Below are positions 1-7,088 of a stretch of DNA of 14,301 bases, one piece after another. Source of the stretch: Bryobacterales bacterium (GTDB taxonomy: Bacteria; Acidobacteriota; Terriglobia; Bryobacterales; Bryobacteraceae); the NCBI GenBank assembly GCA_003142355.1, contig PLMF01000088.1, positions 916-15,216 of the forward strand. Direction: 5' to 3'. A program made the translations under genes and the position numbers. Position 1 is the stretch's first letter. Each line of letters starts with the position of its first letter. The notes under the pieces were generated by a model. It saw nothing but the letters and a program-made list of their open reading frames with translations. It had not been told where the DNA came from and did not search any database.

Positions 1-1
1 G

Positions 2-277
2 CCTGCCGGAAAGAAGCGGAAGGAGTTGGAACGTTGGTTCTCGGGCCCCGAGGGTCCCCAAGCGCTGTTTTCCGGCCGCGTGCTCCCGTTCGATGAGAAG
101 GCCGGCCTTGTCTGGGCGCGCCTGATGGCTGACGGGACCGCAGCCGGACAGCCTCGGAGTCCCCTCGACATGATCATCGCCGCGGTCGCCGAAGCGAACG
201 ATTGCGTCCTGGTCACGGATAACGAAAAAGACTTCATCGGCCTGAAGATCGTGAATCCCTTGCGGGCTGCGAAGTGA
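2..277 (+). CDS. VapC-like PIN-domain toxin, 5' end outside the window
   Basis: Only the last 91 residues are present; the frame is open to the left edge, so the true start is upstream. The visible part matches the C-terminal half of a PIN domain: a conserved Asp in SPLDMIIAAVA and a second acidic cluster in LVTDNEKDF, which in VapC toxins form part of the metal-binding RNase site, followed by the usual short strand and basic tail. VapC proteins are Mg-dependent endoribonucleases held inactive by a VapB antitoxin normally encoded just upstream, here outside the window. An internal TTG at 26 could in principle start translation, but it would remove the first PIN acidic motif and is unlikely. 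Family assignment is good; toxicity and target RNA are unknown. Confidence 0.8.
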   Translation, partial: PAGKKRKELERWFSGPEGPQALFSGRVLPFDEKAGLVWARLMADGTAAGQPRSPLDMIIAAVAEANDCVLVTDNEKDFIGLKIVNPLRAAK

Positions 278-434
278 GGCCGGCTGGAAACGCTCCGACA
301 AGGCGACTAGGTCCGCATGAATCTGGCTGTTAAACACTGCGGCTTTGGCAGCGGGTAGTCGGATTGAGGTCACATGCCGTGTTCCCGCCGTACCGAGAGC
401 ATGCCAGCACCCTCACCATTTTGGTACGCTCTAA

Positions 435-444
435 ATCACTAGCG
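435..444 (+). repeat. Left copy of 10-bp direct repeat flanking the R-M cassette
   Basis: ATCACTAGCG occurs here, 31 nt before the vsr start codon, and again in the same orientation at 3676-3685, just before the methyltransferase start. The pair brackets all four cassette genes. It could be a target-site duplication or attachment site left by insertion, or a chance match; flanking bases do not extend it. Confidence 0.4.
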
Positions 445-475
445 ACTCAACGACGGAGGAAAACCCACGGATAGA

Positions 476-871
476 ATGTCACCAGAGCGACGAAGCCGAA
501 ACATGGCGCATATCCGGAGCAAAGACACTGCGCCAGAACTGGTCGTTCGACGGCTCGTGCACGCGATGGGCTACCGGTACCGGCTGCACGTTCCTGACCT
601 TCCCGGCTGTCCGGACCTTGTGTTTCCACGCCTCCGGAAGATCATTCAGGTGTTCGGCTGCTACTGGCACCAGCACCGCGGATGCCCGCATTCTCATCGA
701 CCGTTGTCAAGGGTTGAGTACTGGATTCCTAAACTTGAACGCAACCGGCAACGGGATAAGGAGAATTCCCGGCTGCTGCGGCAGCAGGGCTGGGTTGTGC
801 TCGTGGTCAGAGAATGCAAAATTGCTGATGGGGAGAAGCTTGCGTCGACATTACGGATGTTTCTCGAGTAG
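476..871 (+). CDS. vsr: Very short patch repair (Vsr) endonuclease
   Basis: A 131-residue protein of normal Vsr length. Vsr nicks 5' of the T in T:G mismatches produced by deamination of 5-methylcytosine, starting very short patch repair. The N-terminal SPERRSRNMAHIRSKDTAPE is typical and includes the active-site Glu21. Asp47 in GCPDLVF corresponds to the catalytic Asp of E. coli Vsr. GCYWHQHRGC (61-70) carries His65 and the zinc ligands Cys62, His67 and Cys70, with Cys114 in VVRECK completing the zinc site. YWIPKLERNRQRD is the conserved helix. A stop at 440-442 leaves ATG 476 as the only reasonable start; a GGAGGA at 455-460 is 15 nt away, longer than ideal. The gene converges on the nuclease gene, 17 nt away. 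Vsr genes usually accompany a C5 methyltransferase, which is present in the same cassette (2720-3655). Confidence 0.95.
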   Translation: MSPERRSRNMAHIRSKDTAPELVVRRLVHAMGYRYRLHVPDLPGCPDLVFPRLRKIIQVFGCYWHQHRGCPHSHRPLSRVEYWIPKLERNRQRDKENSRLLRQQGWVVLVVRECKIADGEKLASTLRMFLE

Positions 872-888
872 AGCCACCGTCCCGCGCC

Positions 889-1674
889 TCAAATCAATTC
901 CACCGAGATCCTTTCTGCCACGGGTGCCAGGTCCGTGAGGCCGAGGGGTACGAAATTCAATTGCTTGCTCGTCAGAAGTTCTGGGTAGATGTAGTCGTTA
1001 AACAGCACGCACGGGACGTGTACGCTAGGCTGCAATCCCGAGTGTTGTGAAAACGAACGGCTTCCGGCGCCAACGGATTGATCCGCAACCTCCATACTAA
1101 ACTTGCCATTCTTACACTGCACTGATACCACGGGGCGATGGGGGATCGTGCCGACGGGAAGCAGCCAGAGAATATCGAAACCGCCGTCCTTGTCCTTTCC
1201 GAGCAAAACGGGGCGGCCGAAACCTAAGGTCTTTAGGTGCGCATTGAAGTCGGCACTCCTCCTCTTCTGATCGCGCGGATGCCCGACACGGTGAATGCTG
1301 CCAGTCGCCCGCTGGCCCAAGCGGGCTGCGACCCTACACTCGAAGTCACGCGATTTCGTATTGATGCTCCGGATACCGCTCATGTCCTTCACAAACTCAA
1401 GGTACTCGCGGTCCGTCGCTGTGAACCGGCCTGTTTCGGGATCATAGTCGAACGGGAGTTTCGAACCCTTACCCTCGAAGTGTAGATGCAGAGTTTCCAC
1501 AGCACGTTGAATCGCCTCCTCGGTGCTGGCCGCCTTCATCACGCGTTTCAGATCATCCAGAAGCGGCGATTCCTCGTCCTTCACCTGGAGGTCCGCACGA
1601 GTAATCACTCGGGATTCCTCCGATGACAGTTCTTCCGCGATTATCTCGAAGAACTCAAACAGAGCGGTTGGCAT
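889..1674 (-). CDS. Putative restriction endonuclease, PD-(D/E)XK fold with Mrr-like GGxD...QxK core
   Basis: A 261-residue protein; I do not recognise the family from the full sequence. The C-terminal half carries a nuclease signature: Glu112 in a predicted helix (FECRVAARLG), Asp167 in KDGGFDILW, and Gln186-Cys-Lys188 in VVSVQCKNG. GGxD followed by QxK instead of ExK resembles the Mrr-type branch of the PD-(D/E)XK superfamily. The N-terminal 100 residues are acidic, mostly helical and of no known class. It is the last gene of the minus-strand operon, overlapping the end of the ParB-like gene by 20 nt, with a weak AAAGGG 13 nt before the start. Position beside a C5 methyltransferase and vsr makes it the likely cutting subunit. 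No helicase or ATPase motif is visible, so it probably cuts alone or with the ParB-like partner. Cleavage and specificity are inferred only. Confidence 0.65.
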   Translation of the reverse strand: MPTALFEFFEIIAEELSSEESRVITRADLQVKDEESPLLDDLKRVMKAASTEEAIQRAVETLHLHFEGKGSKLPFDYDPETGRFTATDREYLEFVKDMSGIRSINTKSRDFECRVAARLGQRATGSIHRVGHPRDQKRRSADFNAHLKTLGFGRPVLLGKDKDGGFDILWLLPVGTIPHRPVVSVQCKNGKFSMEVADQSVGAGSRSFSQHSGLQPSVHVPCVLFNDYIYPELLTSKQLNFVPLGLTDLAPVAERISVELI

Positions 1675-2716
1675 TCTTGCTGATGAAGCCCTTTACTGCA
1701 GTTTCGAACCGCTTGAAAAGCTGGAGCACTTTTGCCCCTTCCGGATCCTTGCTCCCTGGCACAAGCTTTTTTAGAAGTAAACCTACTGCCTTTGTGACCT
1801 TCGAAAGTCGTGAAAGACTCTCTTCCCGTGTATCAACGTAGATTTCCGCCTCCTCCAGGCTCTTGCCCCCATGCAACACGCTACCGGCCTTTTCGGATTC
1901 CAACACTCGCGAAAGTCTTGAGAGGTCGCGTGTATCAAACACCACTCGCGCGCCGGCGGCACGATCAGTGCCCTTCTTAGGACCGTAAAGGTCGTTCAGT
2001 AACAACGTTAGACTCTTCTTGTCGTAACCGATGACGTCGAGACTCTTGGGGTCAACCTCAAGTTGAAGAAACTTCTTCACACCAGCGCGCTGCAACGCCT
2101 CGCCGAGGACCCAAAAATCCTCACCCTTTGGCAGGCTCACACCGGCACGTTGCAGGAGCCTGTAGGGAACTAGAAATCTGCGGACTTGGGACCTCGTCAG
2201 GCGAGTCTCTTTGATGACTTGGTCCAGGCCACCCTTGTTCTTGCTCTCGCGTTCCAAGAACAGGGCCTTGCTAATCGGAGGCCACTCTCGGAATCCTACG
2301 AGGTGACGAACGCCGAGATAGACCCGCATTTCGTTCTGCTGCTGTTGATCCGGCTTGTCGGGGAAGACCAGCGCTGGGATGCTCTCAAGGTCCGATTTGT
2401 GACCTTGATACTGATCGGGATGGCTGCGGATGTGTCTAATTGCGGCGAAGCGCCTATTCCCCTCGACGACCACGAACTTTTTCCCTTTCCGCTTGACGAC
2501 CAGCGGTTCATAGTCGATGTAACCGTTCTCTAGGAATGAGTCTACCAACTCAGAGGCGTAGTGAGGTTCGCCAAAGATATACTTCTGAATTTCGTCTTGG
2601 GTCTTTCCAGTCAGTTCCCCGGCGAATCGTGGGTTTTCGGGGTCGAACTCCAATGCGTCTGGAGAGACGTACTGGAGCCCTGGTTGCGTGTCTTGCTGTT
2701 CAGCCGTGTCACTCAT
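1655..2716 (-). CDS. ParB/sulfiredoxin-domain protein with HTH, encoded within the R-M operon
   Basis: A 353-residue protein. Residues about 15-120 match a ParB N-terminal domain: FDPENPR (24-30), ELVDSFLENGYIDYEPLVV (56-74) and VVEGNRRFAAIRH (83-95), the last being the ParB box-2 position where classical ParB has GERR and binds CTP. Residues about 164-188 (LDQVIKETRLTRSQVRRFL) look like the ParB helix-turn-helix. Residues 200-353 are charged and helical with no recognised domain and do not look like the ParB dimerisation tail. There is no ParA gene nearby, so plasmid or chromosome partitioning is unlikely. The start codon is 3 nt after the methyltransferase stop and the 3' end overlaps the nuclease gene, so all three are probably translated together. 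A DNA-loading, specificity or regulatory role in the R-M system is inference; ParB-like domains in defence proteins can also be nucleases or nucleotidases. Confidence 0.75.
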   Translation of the reverse strand: MSDTAEQQDTQPGLQYVSPDALEFDPENPRFAGELTGKTQDEIQKYIFGEPHYASELVDSFLENGYIDYEPLVVKRKGKKFVVVEGNRRFAAIRHIRSHPDQYQGHKSDLESIPALVFPDKPDQQQQNEMRVYLGVRHLVGFREWPPISKALFLERESKNKGGLDQVIKETRLTRSQVRRFLVPYRLLQRAGVSLPKGEDFWVLGEALQRAGVKKFLQLEVDPKSLDVIGYDKKSLTLLLNDLYGPKKGTDRAAGARVVFDTRDLSRLSRVLESEKAGSVLHGGKSLEEAEIYVDTREESLSRLSKVTKAVGLLLKKLVPGSKDPEGAKVLQLFKRFETAVKGFISKNANRSV

Positions 2717-2719
2717 GCA

Positions 2720-3655
2720 TCACCACAGATCCTGGAGCTTTGAGGCTACTGCCTTGAAGAGGGGCGGCGGTACCGCATTGCCGATCATCTGAAACCGTTC
2801 GCGGACCGATCCTCTGTTCCATACGAATTGACGGGGGAAACCTTGCAGCGCTGCGCACTCTCTGTACGAGAAGCGTCGCGCTCGGCCGCGCGTTGAGAAT
2901 ACCCACTTGTCCGTGTGGATTCGTTCGAGAGGTGGGCTCATCGGGTGCAGCGGGACATGCCGCCAATGTCCAACGATGCATGGGCTAGGCTGCTCCCATT
3001 CATGCCGCCGGTTGCGGGAAAGATAATACCAGTGAAACGGCTCCGCATTGAATTCACCGTCGGGCCACTCGGGCATCCCCTCCAGCGCATCGCGTTGCGA
3101 TACCGGCGGGTAATCGGAGTCGGCAGCATGTTCCGGTTTAGGAAACGCGTATCTGTAAGCAATGTCCGAACGTATGCCGACAATGAAGACGCGCCGGCGG
3201 CACTGTGCCACACCGAAATGCTGCGCGTCGAGGACCTTCCATTGGACCCGGTATCCTGCCAGTCTGTAGCGGCGCAGTTGATTGCCCAGCAGTTCCTGGT
3301 TGGCACCATAAGCCATGCCGTTCACGTTTTCGACGACGAAGGCCCTCGGTCGGACGACGCGGAGAACGCGATCAAACTGCTGGTAGAGAAAGTTGATCTT
3401 GTCGCTTGACTGCCGTCGACCTCCCTGCGTAAATCCTTGGCAAGGATAACAGCCGACCAGGAATGCTGCCTCGGGGAAACGGGTGAAGCTGGCGATATCA
3501 CCAGCTTGAATTACAGGCCCAACATTATCTTTGTAGGTCTCGCATGCGATTTCAGAGATATCGTTCGCCCAAACGATCTCGTGACCTAGCTGGCTAAGGG
3601 CTAGATCTGAACCGCCGCAGCCGCTGAACAAGGAGATTGTCGGCACTCGTCGCAT
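2720..3655 (-). CDS. DNA (cytosine-5-)-methyltransferase of the R-M cassette
   Basis: A 311-residue, single-domain C5-cytosine methyltransferase that transfers a methyl group from S-adenosylmethionine. Motifs appear in canonical order: I, LFSGCGGSDLA (9-19); IV, VGCYPCQGF with catalytic Cys72; VI, VVENVNGM with Glu109; VIII, QHFGVAQCRRRVFIVG with the QxRxR set 151-155; IX, RRFSYRECAALQGFP (260-274); X, QMIGNAVPPPLF (289-300). The target-recognition segment between VIII and IX is short, about residues 165-258, and contains PSPCIVGHWRHVPLHP. Motif I has Cys where Ala is common, and motif IV reads GCYPC rather than GPPC. It is the first gene of the operon, so methylation would be expressed ahead of cutting. 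The recognition sequence cannot be read from the protein. The ATG at 3655 places motif I at residue 9, normal for the family. Confidence 0.95.
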   Translation of the reverse strand: MRRVPTISLFSGCGGSDLALSQLGHEIVWANDISEIACETYKDNVGPVIQAGDIASFTRFPEAAFLVGCYPCQGFTQGGRRQSSDKINFLYQQFDRVLRVVRPRAFVVENVNGMAYGANQELLGNQLRRYRLAGYRVQWKVLDAQHFGVAQCRRRVFIVGIRSDIAYRYAFPKPEHAADSDYPPVSQRDALEGMPEWPDGEFNAEPFHWYYLSRNRRHEWEQPSPCIVGHWRHVPLHPMSPPLERIHTDKWVFSTRGRARRFSYRECAALQGFPRQFVWNRGSVRERFQMIGNAVPPPLFKAVASKLQDLW

Positions 3656-3675
3656 ATACGCCGCCGGAAGTCCAC

Positions 3676-3685
3676 ATCACTAGCG
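3676..3685 (+). repeat. Right copy of 10-bp direct repeat flanking the R-M cassette
   Basis: ATCACTAGCG, identical to 435-444 and in the same orientation, ends 30 nt and starts 20 nt from the methyltransferase start codon at 3655. Because the two flanking genes point inward, the repeat has opposite polarity relative to each gene, which fits an insertion footprint better than a shared operator. Confidence 0.4.
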
Positions 3686-3713
3686 TACAAGTCACATATC
3701 CTCAAACGAAACG

Positions 3714-3722
3714 ATCATACCA
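3714..3722 (-). promoter_or_regulatory. Candidate extended -10 promoter of the R-M operon
   Basis: On the minus strand the sequence reads TGGTATGAT, a TGn extension plus a 5/6 match to the sigma-70 -10 hexamer. No good -35 hexamer lies 16-18 nt upstream, as is common for extended -10 promoters. Transcription would begin near 3707, giving a leader of about 50 nt before the methyltransferase ATG and passing through the right direct-repeat copy. Confidence 0.35.
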
Positions 3723-3786
3723 GATTGCACCCATGATGTTTCGGTCACCTAACTTACGCCGATGGAAATGAGGAACCCGTGCTGGC

Positions 3787-3846
3787 GGTTCCCAGGGAGC
3801 CGGAGCAGCGAGTTCGAAATAGCGGCCTTCAGCCGCCCTGGGAACC
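3787..3846. repeat. Perfect 11-bp inverted repeat with a 38-nt loop
   Basis: GGTTCCCAGGG (3787-3797) and CCCTGGGAACC (3836-3846) are exact reverse complements. A further GGAACC at 3772-3777 could pair with GGTTCC at 3787-3792 instead, so two exclusive hairpins are possible. A smaller GCGGC...GCCGC hairpin (3822-3836) sits in the loop. There is no T-tract on either strand. It lies between the R-M operon promoter and the Hsp70 3' end; it may be a terminator-like structure, a REP-like element or a protein site. Confidence 0.5.
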
Positions 3847-3867
3847 TGTTGCGCTGGTTACGAATCT

Positions 3868-3892
3868 CGCGCTAGGCAGAAGAGTTAGCGCG
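3868..3892 (-). terminator. Stem-loop directly after the Hsp70 stop codon
   Basis: CGCGCTA (3868-3874) and TAGCGCG (3886-3892) form a perfect 7-bp GC-rich stem with an 11-nt loop, abutting the TAA at 3893-3895. Placement is right for the end of the minus-strand chaperone operon, but there is no run of U after the stem, so intrinsic termination is uncertain; mRNA 3'-end protection is the alternative. Confidence 0.4.
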
Positions 3893-6547
3893 TTAGGGAA
3901 CGGCTTCGCGCGTTTCCAGCACCAACCCCGACGGCAGTTCCTCGCCGAAGATGCGGCCTAGCGCGGTGTCGTCTTCTTCGCCTTCCAGAACGGCGGACAG
4001 CCGAGCGGCGTGCGGTAGGGCCTGTAGCTTGCGGCTGACCCCCTCGCGAGTGGCTATGGGGAGATCGCGCATGGGGTCGTCGGTGCGGCGAGACATGGCG
4101 GCTAGAGCGTCGCCGGCGGTGGGGATGTTAATTAGTGATTCGACCCAGCGGGCGACCGCGGCGGGCGGGATCACCAGGTTGGTGGGGCCGTAGAAGAGCT
4201 TGCGGGCGGCCAGGCGGGAGAGGCACCATAGCTCGCTCTCTTTGAAATCGCCCTGCTTGACGCGCTTGAGGAGCGTTTCGCCGAGCTCGGTCTTGGCGCC
4301 TACGGGCAATAGTTCCAGGCTGGAAACCGTGCGCCACATTTCGCGCAGCAGGGCGGCGTTGATGCGCGGGGGCTTCTTGTTGCCGCGCGGCAGCAGGAAG
4401 CCGGAGAGGCGCTGGTAAACATCGGTCTGCTGGTTGCGGTTGAGGCCGCCGGCCAGGCGTCCCCAGAAGATCCACCACTCCACTTCGCATTGCACCTGGT
4501 TACCGTGCGTGAGGCCGGCGGCGTAGATGCGGCGCGCCTGCTCCAGTCGGAAATCGTCGCCGGGATAGCCGAAGCCGGGGCGCAGGCAGAAGCCGCACAG
4601 GTTGAGCCAGCGGATCTCGTAGGCCGGACTTTTCTTGCGGCCGTCGGCCGCTGCCAGAAACGCGTCGGCCAGTTGGCGGATGGCGGAGAGGGGCCAACTG
4701 TTCTTTCCCAGGCCCATGGTCTGCTCGAGGTGGGCGGGGACTTCCTCGGGGGCGATGGGCGATTTCGCGGTGGGCGAGAATACCGCCGCAACCAGCTCCA
4801 GCGACGCTTTCAGAGCCGGCTCGCTGACTACAGCGGCGGCTTTGCGTTCGACGGGTTCGGCCGCGGCCTGTTTGCGCAACTCGAACTGGAGGCGCCAGCG
4901 GTTGTCGCCGATCTTCGATTCGCACCAGGTTTCGAGCGTGCCGATTTCCGTCAAGCGCGCGCCCAGCTTCACGGGGATGAAGCGCTCCTCGGCCTTCTTG
5001 CCGAAGCGAATGACGGCGTGCAGGGGGGCGTGTACGTGCAGGTCGGCGTCGCCGGTGCGGAATTCGAGCACGTCGCCGAGTTTGTCGTCGGCGCGCGTGA
5101 GAGAACTATAGAGCCGAAACGCGACGGGGCGGTTGGCGACAAGCTGCAACGCATCGTTATCAATCTCGATGGACGCGCCCTCTTCGGTGCCGCGCGGCAC
5201 CAGGCACACGGCGGGGAACTTGCCATCGCGAGGCTCGCCGAGGGCGATGTAGTAGGTGCGCGGCAAGCCGCCGCGCACCAGCACGCCGCTGCCGGTCGAG
5301 CGTACGTAAGAGTAGTAGGCCGCGCCGCGCGCCACGGCCAAGTCCAGCTCGCTGTTTTCGAGGATCTCGGGGCGGCGGCCGTACCACTGGGCCACTACGT
5401 CGGCGGCGCGCGCTTGCAGAATCTCCGGGATGAAGAAACCGCCGTTGAAGAGAATGGCGTCGGGAACCTGGCCGGTCGGCTCCAGAAAGGCGTTGAGGTG
5501 GCGCGTGATAGCGGGGTCGGAAACGTACGGCAAGCCGAGCTCGCGGAAGAGGCTGCGCTTTTCCTCCTTGGGCGGCTCGCCGCGCTGGGTGAAGGGAAGG
5601 AAGCCTTCGAGCGCCAGTTCCAGGGCTTCCTCGCGCAGGATTTCGGTCTTGAGCGATTTGCCGATCAGCGCCGAGCCGGAGCCGAGCACGGTGATTTCCA
5701 CGCTCTGCAAACTGGCGTCGCCGAGCAGCTTTTCCTTGGCGGCGGTGCACTGGCGGCGCAAGCCGCTGCGCTGGCGAATGGAGAGCGGCTTGCCCAGTTT
5801 CGTCTCCACCAGCCAGGCCAGCGTCAGGTCGAGATTGTCGCCGCCCAGCAGCAGGTGCTTGCCCACCGCGGTGCGCGTGAAGTCGACCAGGTCGCCCGAG
5901 CGCGAAACGCGGATGAGGCTGAAATCGCTGGTGCCGCCGCCCACGTCGCAAATGAGAACCGTCTGGCCGTCGAAGAGCTTCTTGCGCGACTGCGCCAGGT
6001 TGTTGGCGATCCAGGAATAGAACGCCGCGGCCGGCTCTTCGAGCAGCGTGAGGCGCTCGAGACCCGCCTCGCGCGCGGCCATCACCGTCAACTCGCGAGC
6101 CTCTTCGTCGAAGGACGCGGGGACGGTGAGGACGATGTCCTGGTCGGCCAGCGGCACGGCCTTGGCACGATCCCACTCCTCGCGGAATTTGGCGATGATG
6201 CGCGCGGAAACCTCGACGGGCGAGAGTACGCGGCCGGTCTCCTGCGAATCCCACGGGAGGATCTTGGCTGTCCGATCGACATCGGGGTTGGAGAGCCAGG
6301 ATTTGGCCGAGTGCACCAGGCGGGTGGGGACGATGGCGCCCTGCTCGCGGGCGTAGACGCCCACCGGCTGCCCGTCTTCCAGGAACAGGAACGAAGGCAG
6401 TGTGCGGCGCGGCTCGATGCGGCCCGCGGCCACCAGTTGCGGCGTCTCGAAGATGTGGACCGGCGGGAAGTCGCGGTCCTGCGCCTCGCTTTCGTCGATA
6501 TAGGCCAAAGCGGAGTTGGTGGTGCCGAGGTCGATGCCGATCTTCAT
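3893..6547 (-). CDS. Large Hsp70-family protein with DUF3731-type C-terminal region
   Basis: An 884-residue Hsp70 relative. The ATPase domain starts at residue 1 with MKIGIDLGTTNSALA, which fixes the start at 6547. It has the connect-1 segment LLEEPAAAFYSW (about 167-178), phosphate-2 loop CDVGGGTSDFS (about 200-209), and ILFNGGFF (365-372) at the adenosine motif where DnaK has VGGSTR. A beta-rich segment from about 430 to 590 replaces the standard substrate domain. The last 270 residues are helical and Trp/Arg-rich (EVEWWIFWGRLAGGLN, REMWRTVSSLELLP) and match what I know as DUF3731, found on long Hsp70 relatives that are not classical DnaK. There is no C-terminal EEVD-like tail and no adjacent dnaJ or grpE. 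It starts 14 nt after the DUF2760 stop, without a clear Shine-Dalgarno, so translation may be coupled. ATP binding is well supported; client and role are unknown. Confidence 0.93.
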   Translation of the reverse strand: MKIGIDLGTTNSALAYIDESEAQDRDFPPVHIFETPQLVAAGRIEPRRTLPSFLFLEDGQPVGVYAREQGAIVPTRLVHSAKSWLSNPDVDRTAKILPWDSQETGRVLSPVEVSARIIAKFREEWDRAKAVPLADQDIVLTVPASFDEEARELTVMAAREAGLERLTLLEEPAAAFYSWIANNLAQSRKKLFDGQTVLICDVGGGTSDFSLIRVSRSGDLVDFTRTAVGKHLLLGGDNLDLTLAWLVETKLGKPLSIRQRSGLRRQCTAAKEKLLGDASLQSVEITVLGSGSALIGKSLKTEILREEALELALEGFLPFTQRGEPPKEEKRSLFRELGLPYVSDPAITRHLNAFLEPTGQVPDAILFNGGFFIPEILQARAADVVAQWYGRRPEILENSELDLAVARGAAYYSYVRSTGSGVLVRGGLPRTYYIALGEPRDGKFPAVCLVPRGTEEGASIEIDNDALQLVANRPVAFRLYSSLTRADDKLGDVLEFRTGDADLHVHAPLHAVIRFGKKAEERFIPVKLGARLTEIGTLETWCESKIGDNRWRLQFELRKQAAAEPVERKAAAVVSEPALKASLELVAAVFSPTAKSPIAPEEVPAHLEQTMGLGKNSWPLSAIRQLADAFLAAADGRKKSPAYEIRWLNLCGFCLRPGFGYPGDDFRLEQARRIYAAGLTHGNQVQCEVEWWIFWGRLAGGLNRNQQTDVYQRLSGFLLPRGNKKPPRINAALLREMWRTVSSLELLPVGAKTELGETLLKRVKQGDFKESELWCLSRLAARKLFYGPTNLVIPPAAVARWVESLINIPTAGDALAAMSRRTDDPMRDLPIATREGVSRKLQALPHAARLSAVLEGEEDDTALGRIFGEELPSGLVLETREAVP

Positions 6548-6561
6548 GGTTGTGCGACGGC

Positions 6562-7080
6562 CTATTCGATTTCGATTTCCGCGGGCGCGACGATGGTGGT
6601 GTCCTCTTTGGCAGCCAGGCCGGGAAGATCCACCTTGGCCGCGCGCCATCCTTTGTGACGCAAGGTGCCGCCGGAGGGCGGCGTGGCCGGGACGTTGCCG
6701 ATGAACCTGACCGCCTTCGGGTCGCCCGAGGGCGCCCTGGCGGGCGTGCCTTCGACGCCGTCGATCACCGGTTGCAGTGCGACATAGCGCGCGAGGGAGT
6801 CGCGGCACTGATCGTGAAGCTCGCGGACGGCCGCGCCCACCTGGTCGTCGGAGTAGGAGGCGATATCCTCCATCAGAAAATCCACCAGGCGGGAATCCCG
6901 CTGGAGGATGGTCAAGATCTGCAGCGCGCCGTCGGCCGGCGTCCTCGACGGGGCGGCCGGTTTCGCCGGCGCCGCCTGCTCGCGGCGCGCCAGTTTCAAA
7001 ACGCCGAGCGCCTCCGCGGAAAGCGCGCCGTGAAAGAGGATCTCGAAGAAGCAGCGAAACGCCAGAAGAATGCGATTCAA
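6562..7080 (-). CDS. DUF2760-family protein, Hsp70 partner
   Basis: A 172-residue protein. It begins with an amphipathic hydrophobic stretch (RILLAFRCFFEILFHGAL), followed by a Pro/Ala-rich linker (about 34-50), a helical core with ALQILTILQRDSRLVDFLMEDI and SDDQVGAAVRELHDQCRD, and a C-terminal segment ending in RHKGWRAAKVDLPGL. These are features of DUF2760, a family known mainly for sitting directly upstream of Hsp70 relatives; its biochemical function is not known. The start is TTG, supported by a GGAG 8 nt upstream and by the absence of any ATG or GTG between it and the previous gene. The neighbours are the MerR/TPR gene 41 nt upstream and the Hsp70 gene 14 nt downstream on the same strand. 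It may act as a cofactor or membrane adaptor for the Hsp70; that is inference from position. Confidence 0.82.
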   Translation of the reverse strand: MNRILLAFRCFFEILFHGALSAEALGVLKLARREQAAPAKPAAPSRTPADGALQILTILQRDSRLVDFLMEDIASYSDDQVGAAVRELHDQCRDSLARYVALQPVIDGVEGTPARAPSGDPKAVRFIGNVPATPPSGGTLRHKGWRAAKVDLPGLAAKEDTTIVAPAEIEIE

Positions 7081-7088
7081 ATTGGTGG

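Noticed and set aside
278..475. Possible small gene or RNA between the VapC-like gene and vsr
   Set aside because: Only a 13-codon frame at 316 and weak short hairpins are visible; no promoter-terminator pair or conserved RNA shape could be supported.
2915..3409. 164-codon plus-strand frame opposite the methyltransferase
   Set aside because: No family resemblance and fully contained within a methyltransferase gene with all canonical motifs.
4490..6658. 722-codon open frame on the plus strand opposite the Hsp70 gene
   Set aside because: The translation is a low-complexity Ala/Gly/Arg/Glu mixture with no domain, and the opposite strand encodes a motif-perfect Hsp70. High GC at third positions keeps the antisense frame open.
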